NCBI GenBank assembly: GCA_015698045.1
Contig: BLAL01000004.1
Coordinates: 1,550,001 to 1,614,000 of the forward strand
Direction: 5' to 3'
DNA: 64,000 nt
DNA from: Rhizophagus clarus
Taxonomy: Eukaryota > Glomeromycota > Glomeromycetes > Glomerales > Glomeraceae
Shown: piece by piece, positions 24,625-34,807 of the stretch
Numbering within the stretch: position 1 is the first letter of the stretch
Layout: each line of letters opens with the position of its first letter
The notes under the pieces: model-generated
The model's database searches: none
What the model was told of the DNA's origin: nothing
Seen by the model: the letters and a program-made list of their open reading frames with translations, nothing else
Made by a program: the position numbers and the translations under genes

Positions 24625-26264
24625 TAATCAATATACTGTAGTTAGAAAACATTTATTACTTTTCTTATTCAATTTTATAATAAAATTTTTTTACTATAAA
24701 CAAAACGAATCATATAATATATATGTATTATTTAAACGATACTATGTCGTGAATTATTAATTAGTTTTCGGATAAAATTTTCCCGTATTACTAGATCGGT
24801 CACGTTTAAGAAATAAGTAATATGAGAATCGGTCAAAGCACATAGACGACGAAATATAACATGGATGTTTACATTGGCCTTTAATATATATTAAAATTAT
24901 TATAACCGAATATTTTGAAATATACAGACCGGAGAAAAGAATAGCAGTCGGTTATTTTAATATAAAACACAAATTCTATGATGAAGTTACGGAATTTTTT
25001 ATTTTCAGGAAGAGGACAAGCCTCCATCTCAACATGCTATTATCACTAATAACCTCGCAATTAATAACTATACTATTTTCAAAATTATTTCACTCTTTCC
25101 TAAATAAACTGAGAAATGGCTTACGAAATTTTTTCTTTTTGTATTACAATATTCTTGATATATTTCTTCAAAAACAATCCAATGTTCTCATTTGGATTAT
25201 TGGAAGCTAAGACAAATTTTTATACCACGAAGTTGTTATTTTATATCTTTTATAATAATACAAATCTCACCTATAATCTAAAGAATTATTTGATTAGCCA
25301 GAAATACACATATTTCAACTCAATTAGAAATTTTCTAAAAATTTGTTTCAAGAGAAAGTTAACAGCTTTATGAATAAATTTAAATGTAATGATACTTCAG
25401 TTTGGGTAATAAAAAAATAACATCAGTATTTGAAATTACTTTTTCTTTTATTTTGTTCAATTTGGTATAAGTAGTAATGGTCTAATCTGAAACTAAGAAG
25501 CGGGATTCTCTCCGCTATTTTTTTCGTCATACCATAGGAAATTACCGAGATCCAATGTTTGGGTGATACGAACCTATTTTTATCACCTGAAAGGACACTG
25601 TTCACTGTTATTAGAATTTGTATAAATAAAGTTACAATAGTATCTTTTTTTATGGACTTACAAGGACAATTTTAAATCAGGAGGCTGCGACGATATTATT
25701 CACTAATGAACACAAAGAATGCATTATCTATAATACATATTTACGCAGTATACTTGCTTTACTTGCTTTAAAATGGTTTAAAAGCATACTTTCTCAAGTG
25801 TAATTATTTTGTACCAAAATTATATGATGAGAGAAATAAACTGAAATACAATAGGTCACAACTAAAGAAACGAGAAAAAAAATTAACTTTTTAACGTAAC
25901 GTTTCTTTCTATACAGTAATTAATTCATTATTTTAATTTTTGTTTATTTTTATTATATAAATTTTTATTTATAATTTTCTTTAAAATTATGAGATTTTTA
26001 AAAAAAAAGATTTAAACTTATTTAATTACTTATTTTTTTGTATCAAACATGTACGGTCTTTCTTCATTTTTCCTATATTTACATTTATTTATTTCTATTA
26101 TTTCCATTTATTTCAACAATAGTATTATTTAACAACTTTCCTTGTTCTTTATATTTATTTTAATTACTTTTCCATTTTTTTCAACAATGGTATTTAACAA
26201 TTTTCCTTGTTCTTTTAATTGTACTTTGTTAAATACAATTGCTTGTTGAAAAAAATGGAATGAA
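24625..26264. repeat. Spacer of repeat unit 5 with an extra insert
   Basis: Non-coding. Relative to the spacer before copy 6 it carries roughly 500 bp of unmatched DNA at about 24930-25430. One small open frame there (25116-25373, hydrophobic) has no support. The hairpin is only partly preserved (near 25680). Confidence 0.5.
26171..26263. repeat. Local inverted duplication (long hairpin)
   Basis: CCATTTTTTTCAACAA and TATTTAACAA on the left recur in inverted order on the right as TTGTTAAATA and TTGTTGAAAAAAATGG. This places a hairpin with arms of about 30 bp directly before the conserved block of copy 5. Confidence 0.6.
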
Positions 26265-26370
26265 GATCCGTGATACATTTCTCAAATTTTCAATTTGTAA
26301 AGCCCAAACTAAATTAGATTGACAATAATGAATCAAAGTTACACGTATGAATTTGATAAGTAATAAAAAG
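26265..26370 (+). promoter_or_regulatory. Conserved upstream block, copy 5
   Basis: ATCCGTGATACATTTCTC to GATAAGTAATAAAAAG, ending 117 bp before the ATG; close match to copy 3. Confidence 0.5.
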
Positions 26371-26486
26371 ATCGATTTTTAGTCCATCAGAAATTTTTTT
26401 TTAAAAAAAAAATCATTTACAAAAACATTTAAAACATTCTGTATTTAATAATACTATACTTTAATTAACATCAATAAATAGAAACT

Positions 26487-27355
26487 ATGAAATCTTTTAG
26501 TTTTTTCGTATTTTTAAACGTATTAATCCTTTTCGCCCACGCGCAAAATCAAACAACTACTTGTGAACAATTTAATCTTTTAAATGGCACTGCAACATGT
26601 ACACCATGTCAACAAGCAATTTTTAAAACCAACCAACTACCTATTTCTAAATGTAATGTCGTTGGTATTCTATTTGGTCATGCACTTGGTGCTACTGGAC
26701 CAGACTCATTGAGAGATGATATAGATAAAACTTGCGCTGAAACCGCAGATGCATGTAGTGAATCGGATGCCAAAAGTGCTTATACTGAGGTTGATAAAGC
26801 TTGTAATACAGAATTGAATCAATACTTTTCTGCCACTCCTCCTTATAATAACGAAGCTAGTATCGGGTCTGATGCTGCATTAACTATACTTGTAAATTAT
26901 ATGGCTATACCTTTTAGAGAAAGTTTATGTTTTAAAGTAGGAGGCGGTAAGTTATTAAATATAAATATAATATCATTTACATAATAATTTATAGTTTTTT
27001 TTTAACTTCCTTATTTTTTTTTTTAGAATATTGTCTGGTTAAATCTTATGAACAAACAAATCAATCAGCAATAACTCAATCTACAAATGCTACTAATCTT
27101 TTTCAATTAGATCAATGTGATGATTGTACTCAACAAAGTTATAATAATCTAAAAAATTTTCAATTATCTCATCCTCTTAATACTCCTAATTTAAAAAAGA
27201 TCATGACTGATATAACTACCAAACAAATTCAAACATTTGAACAGAATTGTCCTAATCTTAAATCTGATGCTCAAAAACTCGCTACTCAATTTTATAATTA
27301 TTCTGTAGTTATTTTAATTGGTCTTATAGGATTTATTTATGTGAATTTTATATAA
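26487..27355 (+). CDS. Cys-rich secreted anchored protein, copy 5 (type II)
   Basis: Exons 26487-26946 and 27027-27355 (80-bp intron) give 262 aa, the shortest intact member. Signal peptide ends AHA. All 12 cysteines present. Short Cys4-Cys5 segment (GPDSLRDDID); the 'SVKGTxKE' phrase before TPPY is deleted. Exon 2 is the most diverged of the intact copies (QCDDCTQQSYNNL, FEQNCPNL). Tail VILIGLIGFIYVNFI. Intact. Confidence 0.85.
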
Positions 27356-27965
27356 TGATCAATATAGTTAGAAAATATTTAGAAAATATTTATTACGTTT
27401 CTTATTCAACTTTATTATAAAATTTTTTACTACATATATAAAAATTAATAAACAAAATAAATTATAGATTATTATATATTAAAATATTATTTAAATGATA
27501 CTACGTCTAATTAATTTTCGGTATACAGTATATATTAACGTTTAAGAGATACCGATTTTTAGCGATATTTTATTCATAAATGACGAATATCTTGTTAGCA
27601 GAACCCTTTTATTTTAAATGATATAATGAGTTTAAGTCAAACATATCTAGCAAGCGGTTGTTCTCTTCAAATCTACGATAACTTTTCTAATTTTGGAACG
27701 TTGGGGTGCGTGAATTTACTCGTCTTATTACGAGGGAGCATATACAAAACAGCTCTATTTTTGTATTTAAAATTTTAAATGGTCTTATGATATATTCTTT
27801 TTTTTCCTTACCTTTAAACCACTAAACTTAGATGCTATATTGGCTTTTGATATATTTTAAAATTATATTTTGCATTAGTCCATTGTTATATTCTTTCTTT
27901 ACAAATACGATTGTTTATCATATGAAACATGAAATTTACATGGTGTATCATTTGTACTAAACATT

Positions 27966-28070
27966 AGATTCGAATTTTTTAGAATCACAAAAGGAAAGGT
28001 AATACAAACACCAGAAAATTTTCCTTTTTGTGATTCAAACTACAAAAAAAAAAATTAAAACTTCGATTTT
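27966..28070. repeat. Small fold-back sequence
   Basis: GAATCACAAAAGGAAA near 27982 pairs with TTTTCCTTTTTGTGATTC near 28020, separated by about 25 bp; weaker pairing continues outward. Likely an element insertion. Confidence 0.5.
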
Positions 28071-28095
28071 CAAAAGCATCATAGGAAATTACCGA

Positions 28096-28627
28096 GATTC
28101 CATTTCACCGAATCGGCGAATCGTCTATTTCACCGGATTCCATTTCGTCGATAATTACATTTTTTATATTTGCCTTCCAAGTGTATTTATCAATTTTTAG
28201 TAATAATAAATTTTTTTTCATTTATATTTTAATAAATATGATTGATTGCGTGAATAAAATAATTATTAATAGTTATTGGTACTTCCTTTTATTAATTAAA
28301 AATAAATTATGATAATTTATATGCTCGAGTGAAATGAGTGTTATATAATGGCCCAAATATTCCACGTAACAATTTATAATGTAACAGATATTATTTATTA
28401 TAAACAAACAATTTATAAGGATGAGTAAATTTCATATAAATATAGATCATTAAATTTATTCATTCAGTGAAGTGGCTTCGGCAAAATGTGAAACGGCTTC
28501 AATTAAACGTCCGCTGAGAAAATAGAGTTTCGGTGAAATAGACTTTTGTAAAATGCACTGACATCACATCCTTCCGGTGAAATGGCTTTGGCAAATGGGT
28601 TTTGGCGAAATGGACTTTGACGAAATG
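28096..28627. mobile_element. Fold-back element built of CGAAATGGA-like repeats
   Basis: Left part has CCATTTCACCG, CTATTTCACCGG and CCATTTCGTCG; the right part has CGGTGAAATAGAC, CGGTGAAATGGC, GGCGAAATGGAC and GACGAAATG. The two ends are inverted arrays of one ~10-bp word around an AT-rich core without coding capacity. Flanks match adjoining sequence in the spacer before copy 5, so it is an insertion. Confidence 0.6.
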
Positions 28628-28949
28628 TACCATATTTAATTATTTCTATATTGGCCTTTGATATATATTAAAATTATTATAACTGAATATTCCGAAATAA
28701 GTAACTTTGGCCATTAAAATTTTTTTTTCAAATACGATCGGTTGATAACCAATATTTGGGTGACACTAATCTATTTTTCAATTTGTTAGTAGAATTTGTA
28801 TAACATATAAATAAAATTACAAGAACAATTTTTCCCCCTTTATCGTTTCAAATTTTGCTGACGTGAATAATAATATTATTATACAAAAGCTTTTTTAAAA
28901 CAGCAGTCTTACAATAATCACAATAATCACAATAAATGAATTTATTACC

Positions 28950-28982
28950 CAGTTTTTCATACGCCTAATCAGGCAAAAACTG
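28950..28982. other. Conserved hairpin, unit 6
   Basis: The clearest copy: CAGTTTTT / AAAAACTG outer stem and an inner GCCT / AGGC stem. Confidence 0.5.
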
Positions 28983-29405
28983 CGACACTGCGTTCGCTAA
29001 TGAAAGTTCGTTAATTAGTCCAAAAAAATACATCCATATTTTACGCAGTATACATTAGCCAAAATTTTTTTTGCTTGTTTTTTAACAAGCAAAAGAAAAG
29101 GACAAATAAATTATTATTATTTTATTTAAAAGTAAATTTCAAAATTTTACTCTTCTTTATAAAAGAACATGTACGCAAGATGCAATTCTGAATTTCTTCA
29201 AAAAAAAAAAAAAAAAAAAAAAAATGCATTATGAATTAATGTACCAAAAAAAGAAATAGAGAAAAAAATTTTCTGTACGTTTATAGTAATTAATTCATCC
29301 AACTATTTATTAATTTTTGTTTCATTTTTGTTATTATACTTTCCTTATATTGTCCTATAATTATTATTTTTATTTTATTTTTGTTTCCGTTTTTTTTTTA
29401 ACAAG

Positions 29406-29516
29406 ATTCGTGATACGTTCCTCAAATTTCCAATTTGTAAAGAATCAACTAAATTAGATTGATAATTAATTAAAATCTCAAAGTTACACGTACGAATTTG
29501 ATAAGTAATAAAAAGG
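29406..29516 (+). promoter_or_regulatory. Conserved upstream block, copy 6
   Basis: ATTCGTGATACGTTCCTC to GATAAGTAATAAAAAG, ending 100 bp before the ATG. Confidence 0.5.
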
Positions 29517-29615
29517 TTGGTATTTTATCGGTCTTTTTTTAAAAAAAAAACCATTTACAAAACATTTACATTCCATTCTTAATATTCCTTATTGCGCCAT
29601 TAATAAATAGAAACC

Positions 29616-30542
29616 ATGAAATCTTTTAGTTTTTTCGTATTTTTAAACTTATTAATCTTTTTCGTTTACGCTCAAAATCAAACAATTCCAGCAACTATTA
29701 CTTGTGAACAAAGTTTCGCTTTAAATGGAACGACATGCACACCATGTCAACAAGCAATTTTTAATACCACACAACCGCCTACTGCCAAATGTAATGTCCT
29801 TAGTATTCTACTTTCTCATTTATTTGAAGGAATTTCATTTGTCCCTGATGCTTCTGGTACATCTAGTGTTGCTTCTGAACCAGATTTGACAAAAGCAAAA
29901 GATGCTGTAGATAAAACTTGCGCCGAAACAGATGCATGTAGTGAATCGATTGCTAAAAGTGCTTATACTGAGGTTAATAAGGCTTGTGATACGGAATTGA
30001 ATCAATACTTTTCTGTTAATGGTACTGGCAAGGAAGTCACTCCTCCTTATATTACCGGAACAAATGCTGCATTAACTGTATTTATATATTATTCGGCTAT
30101 ACCTTTTAGAGAAAATTTATGTATTAAAGTAGGAGGTGGTAAGTTATTAAGTATAATTTAAATATATATATGCATAATTCTTTATAGCTTTCTTTTTAAA
30201 AAAATTTTATTTCTTCTTTTAGAATATTGTTTCATCAAATCTTATGAACAAGCAAATCAAACCCAACTTTCAAATGTTACCAATCCTTTTGGTTTAGTAC
30301 AATGTGATGATTGTTCAAAACAAAAGTATGACAATATAAAAAATTTTCTATCATCTCATCCTCTTGATACTCCTAATTTACAAAAGATTATGGCTAATTC
30401 AACCGATGAATTACAATCATTTGAACAGAAATGTCCTAATCTTGTTAAATCTAATGCTCAGAAACTCATTAATCAATTTTATAATTATCCTGGAATTATT
30501 TTAATTGGTCTTGTAGGATTTATTTATGTAACTTTTATATAG
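29616..30542 (+). CDS. Cys-rich secreted anchored protein, copy 6 (type I)
   Basis: Exons 29616-30138 and 30223-30542 (84-bp intron) give 280 aa. Signal peptide ends VYA. All 12 cysteines. Type I: long Cys4-Cys5 segment with SDLTKAKDAVD-like end (PDASGTSSVASEPDLTKAKD). TPPYITGTNAALT precedes Cys8 and matches the broken copy 2 (TPPYITGANVALT), so copies 2 and 6 are sisters. Hydrophobic tail IILIGLVGFIYVTFI. Intact. Confidence 0.85.
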
Positions 30543-30871
30543 TAATTAATAAATCTTAGTTTGGAAACATTTCTTCCGTTTCTTATTCAATTCTATTTAT
30601 TATATACAAATTTTTTTACTAGTAAAAAGTAAAATGAATCATAGATTAAAATTTAACTGACGTTACGATCGGTCAACCCAATTATTTTTTTTTTTTTTAA
30701 CAATATTTTATTCATAAATGACGAGTTTGATAATTAATAAAAAATTGATTTTTTAGTCTATCAAGTCTGTCAGAAATTTTTTTTTAAATAAAACCTTATA
30801 CAGAACATTTACATTTCGCTCTTAATAAACCAATAATAATAATGATTCCTTATTCACTGTGCGTTAAAACA

Positions 30872-31700
30872 ATGAAATTTAGGCTTTTCGTATTTTAAAC
30901 GTATTAATCCTTTTCGGTTACGCTCATGATCAAACAATTCCAGCAAATACTTGTGAACAAAGTTTCGCTTCACAAGACACGACATGTACACCATGTCAAC
31001 AAGCACTTTTTAAACATAATTAGTGGATATCAGCTGCAATTGCTAAACACACCTTCTAACAAATGTTTAGTCATTAATATTCTATCTTGAAAATAATTCT
31101 GGGATGCGACAAGATTAAAAGAAGCTCTAGATAAAACTTGCGCTGAAACCGTAAATAATGCATGCAGTGAATTAACTGTTAAAAGTGCTTATACTGAGGT
31201 TAAAAAAGCCTGTGATACAGAATTGAATCAATACTTTTTCTGTTAAAGGGACCGAAAAGGAACTTCTTAGTTCGGAACTAGAGCTGCAGCAACTATATAA
31301 TTATAGATTATAATGCTATACCTTTAAGAGAATCTTTATGTGGTAAAGTAGGAGGCGGTAAATTATTAAGTACAGATATAATAATTTCATTTAAATATAA
31401 CTTTTTTTTAACATACTATTTCTTTTTAAAATTATTTTTTTTAGAATATTGTGTCGTTAAATTTTTTGAGCAAGCAAATCAAACTCAATCATAATTGTTC
31501 AAACAAGCTTATAATAAAAACGTTTTCAATTATTTCTCTCCTAATTTACAGTACAAAAGATTTTTGTTAATGGTACAAACAAAGAAATACAAGAATTTGA
31601 AAAAAAAAGTCATAATATTGTCAAATCTAATCAAAAACAAATCTAATCAAAAACTTACTAATCAATTTATTTTATTATCGGAAGGATTTGTTTATATAAT
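30872..31700 (+). pseudogene. Secreted-protein copy 7 (type I), broken
   Basis: Lies 329 bp after copy 6. The start codon region is recognisable, but one T is missing from the run that encodes 'VFLNV', giving an immediate stop (TATTTTAA). More stops and deletions follow (e.g. AATTAGTGG near 31019). The 'TPCQQ', 'KTCAETV', 'YTEV' and 'EYCVVKFFEQANQTQS' phrases can still be read in different frames. Exon 2 is truncated in the middle. Only the proximal part of the conserved upstream block remains (near 30720-30760). Confidence 0.85.
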
Positions 31701-32433
31701 ACAACTATCATTTGATAATAAGTACGTAACTATCATGGTATTGTATTGCATCAACGAATTACAATTGAATAAGTTTCGGATGAATTTTCCCGTATTACCG
31801 GCTTAAGAATGTTCTTACTAGATCGGTCAAAACGAATTATTATTATTATTCATAAATGACAAAAATATCTCGTTACTCTAATCCTTTTATTTTTAACGAT
31901 AGAACGAGCTTAGGTTAAATATGTCTAGTAAGCGGCTGTTCTGTCACTTTGGATCTACGATAACTTTCCTAATTTCGGTACATTAGAGTGAGTTACCTCT
32001 TCTTATAAGGCGGCAGGCACAGATTTTTTTTCTGCGGTTTGTGTATTGTAACGTAAAATGTGTAATATATAGCCCCCATGATAGACTTTTTTTTTTTTTT
32101 TTTTTTTTACCTTTACCCAACAGACAAACTTCAAGTGTAAAGGAGAGAAAAAATAAACATACACGTTTACTTTTTAGAGTAAACAAGAAAATTTATCGTA
32201 ACAAATCTCAAAGAGTTTATTATTAAAAAAATAAATCAAACAGGATCGAAACTTTGAAACCGTCACTTGATTTCTATTTTAAAATATTAGAAAAGTTGTG
32301 GAACAAGTTATCGAAAAAAAAAATATTAACAATAACGTTAATCTTTAGAAGAGACGGACAGAATCACATAAAAAAAAAGAATCATTTAAAGGGTCAAAAC
32401 TAACAACGAAGGATATATATCACAATAATTTTT
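31701..32433. other. Intergenic, end of the array
   Basis: Array-type spacer sequence continues to about 32010 (GATCTACGATAACTTTCCTA near 31952), then T tract and unique AT-rich DNA. No gene seen. Confidence 0.5.
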
Positions 32434-33480
32434 ATGTTTCAGGAAAGAGAGATTAAAGTAAAATCAGATTGGGATTCAATATTATCAAAATGTAATGTTT
32501 TAGAAGTAAGATATTATTATAATAGGTTAAATAATATGTTTAAATATTATAGAAGAATAATTTATGGGAGAGGAAAAGAAATATCGGATCAAATTGAGGA
32601 AATTTCATTCGAGAAAATCTTTAAAGAACCGAAACATATTATGAAAAAGTACAAAGTACAATTAAATTTAGAAAAAGAGGAAAATTTATTATATAGATTT
32701 ACTATTTGGGAATATTTTAATACATTTAAAGAAATTCTTAACGATATTAAAGAGGAAGAATATAATGAATTAATGTCAGAAAGAAAATTAAATGCTGTTA
32801 GAAAAATTGAGGAATGGATTTTAAAGAAGTGTCAAGAGAGGAGAAAAGTGATAATATTAGAAGGGGGCATAGGAGTAGGAAAAACTTCTATTACAGATAA
32901 ATTAAAAGAAATATTTTTAAAGAAAAGGAAAACGGTTAAAGTTTTACATGAAACAATTGAAGAATGGAAGGATACTTTGGAGAAATTTTATAAAGAACCT
33001 TTAAAATATCAATATCAATTAGAAATGGAGATTATTAAATCAAGGAATAAACAGTTAAGAAATTGTAGTAGAATAACCGAGATCATTATAATGGATAGAA
33101 CTCCATTATCATCATATTTTTTTATATCATTAACAAAAGAAAAACTAACGTTAGAGGATTTGATTAAATATCGTAGTGAGGTAAATGAGATGGAAAAGGA
33201 GAGGGATCTCTTAAGGTTAGAAACGGCGAAAATCATCAGGATAGAAATGACAGCGGAAGAGTGTATGGAGAGGATAAAATTTAGGGGAAGGAATGAAGAG
33301 AAAAACATCTCTTTGGAATATTTAGGAAAATTGAATGAAAAATACAAACATGATTTAATCAAAGTTTATAAAGTAAATACTGATCAAATTTACATTACAG
33401 AAAATGAGAGAGGAAAATTAGATTATACAGTGTGGAAAATAATGGAATTTATTCAGCCAAATTTAGATAACAAAGAATAG
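32434..33480 (+). CDS. Deoxynucleoside-kinase-like protein, 348 aa, intronless
   Basis: P-loop kinase of the deoxynucleoside kinase (dNK/TK2/dGK) type, which phosphorylates deoxynucleosides in nucleotide salvage. Walker A EGGIGVGKTS (143-152); HETIEEW (172-178), the place of the substrate-contacting Glu/Trp; QLEMEIIKSRNKQ (195-207) like the family's 'Q...R' helix; MDRTPLSS (220-227) at the place of the DRS motif; lid-like Arg-rich ERIKFRGRNEEKNIS (279-293). The N-terminal ~130 residues are charged helix-like sequence not found in usual 200-270 aa dNKs. The coding strand is strikingly purine-rich and has no intron, unlike most neighbours. Start: first ATG, but the phrase TTTATGTTTCAG just there is also a fair splice acceptor, so an upstream exon cannot be excluded. 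It could be a captured viral gene or a fungal salvage gene; sequence alone does not decide. Confidence 0.7.
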   Translation: MFQEREIKVKSDWDSILSKCNVLEVRYYYNRLNNMFKYYRRIIYGRGKEISDQIEEISFEKIFKEPKHIMKKYKVQLNLEKEENLLYRFTIWEYFNTFKEILNDIKEEEYNELMSERKLNAVRKIEEWILKKCQERRKVIILEGGIGVGKTSITDKLKEIFLKKRKTVKVLHETIEEWKDTLEKFYKEPLKYQYQLEMEIIKSRNKQLRNCSRITEIIIMDRTPLSSYFFISLTKEKLTLEDLIKYRSEVNEMEKERDLLRLETAKIIRIEMTAEECMERIKFRGRNEEKNISLEYLGKLNEKYKHDLIKVYKVNTDQIYITENERGKLDYTVWKIMEFIQPNLDNKE

Positions 33481-34807
33481 CGTTTAATTTGGACTTAATG
33501 TTATTGATATATATATGAATTCAATCGTTAGATGTACGTTCGTTAAATGCGTTCTGGATTAAATAATTCCATTATAGAAATAAAATAGATATAATGACGT
33601 TCATGATGTTCATAATGTATATGATTTTAACGTAATTTGATTTTTGATTTTTTGTCGTCTAATATACATACAGCATATACATGATGTGACTTTTCCCTGC
33701 TGTGGACGTGACAGTTTGACGCCCCTATCTCAGAAAAAATTAATTGCCAAAGAAATAATTTCCAAAATAAAAGCATATATATTAGCAACTGACAGGACAG
33801 CTTTCTTCTCCGGTGGTGCCGGAATTTGGCCATTTGTTCCAGTATTACTTGTATTTGGATTTAGGAGCAGTCTGTTATTGTATATTTCTTTAATGTATAT
33901 TTCTTTATTGTGAATGTACCGATAATCTTTGGGAATATAACAATGTTTGTCGCTGATGATGTCCTGGGTTGATCGGTTGTTGTGTGATCCCTCGAAGTTG
34001 TAAGTGGTGAAGGTTGTGGTGATGGTGGACTTTCTGTAAATGAAGTCCACTCGTCAAATTGAGGTATGTATTAATCTGATGATGAGCAACCACTGAAATC
34101 GAAATTCTTGGATAGTTTGTTTACCGAATCAGTGGTTCAGTGTAAAATAACGATAACCTCACATCATTATGAGAACCATATTGAAAAAGATCAGTGAAAT
34201 TTGCACAATGTTCATAGTTGGGTGAGCCCAGTTCCTTGTTGAGTGCGACCAATGTTTCTAGTTACCTGTTTCGGATGTTTCTAGTTGCTCTCTCGCATGA
34301 TTTAGGACTAATGGAAACATCATCTCGAATGTTCCTATTATAGCCCGCGCATAATTAGGAACATCAGAAGCATCTCCATTTGGTCTTAAAGCATTTCTTC
34401 GATCATTGCAACATTGACGGTAACAAGAACCAATTTTTATCAGAACTTTTTAAATAAAATTTACTTAATTGACTGACCACTCAACGTAAGATGTTATGTG
34501 ACGTGACAATTAGGATTTTTCTAACGACCCTCGGATAAATAATAAAAAACGAAACGCGGAGGGATGACATAAACATAGTCACGTTACCAAAATTTTTCTA
34601 ATTACAATATATACTGTATTTATTATTATATATCATAAGTTTGTAACGCACTACTTATTCTTTAAATAAAATAAAATAAAATAAAATAATTAAACATATC
34701 ATGAACATACAAAATCATACGTACAAAATGAATTAATTTAATTGTGTTTTTTTATAATCATCATCCTTATTAAACCATTTAGTTGAACTAAATATCCAAA
34801 AATGATG
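33481..34807. other. Intergenic with a possible coding remnant
   Basis: On the minus strand 34075-33855 a frame reads QFDEWTSFTESPPSPQPSP and then Thr/Ser-rich sequence before a stop, which is protein-like, but the opposite strand is also open (ending VSGEGCGDGG...) with a GAG/GTATGT donor-like site at 34061. Neither strand can be tied to a start or a neighbour. A (AAAAT)n run lies at 34666-34690. Confidence 0.3.

Larger units (their letters stand above)
27356..29405. repeat. Spacer of repeat unit 6 with inserted repeats
   Basis: Non-coding. Carries two fold-back structures (27966-28070 and 28096-28627) and the conserved hairpin at 28950-28982. Poly(A) near 29203-29223. Confidence 0.6.

Noticed and set aside
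25116-25373. 85-aa hydrophobic plus-strand frame in the array spacer
   Set aside because: AT-rich composition alone explains Phe/Ile/Tyr/Asn content; no conserved counterpart in other spacers.
33015-33362. Antisense frame inside the deoxynucleoside kinase
   Set aside because: Opposite strand of a clearly motif-bearing gene; produced by its purine bias.
33644-33913. Plus-strand 89-aa frame between dNK and kinase
   Set aside because: The opposite strand is equally open and no start, splice or family evidence favours it.
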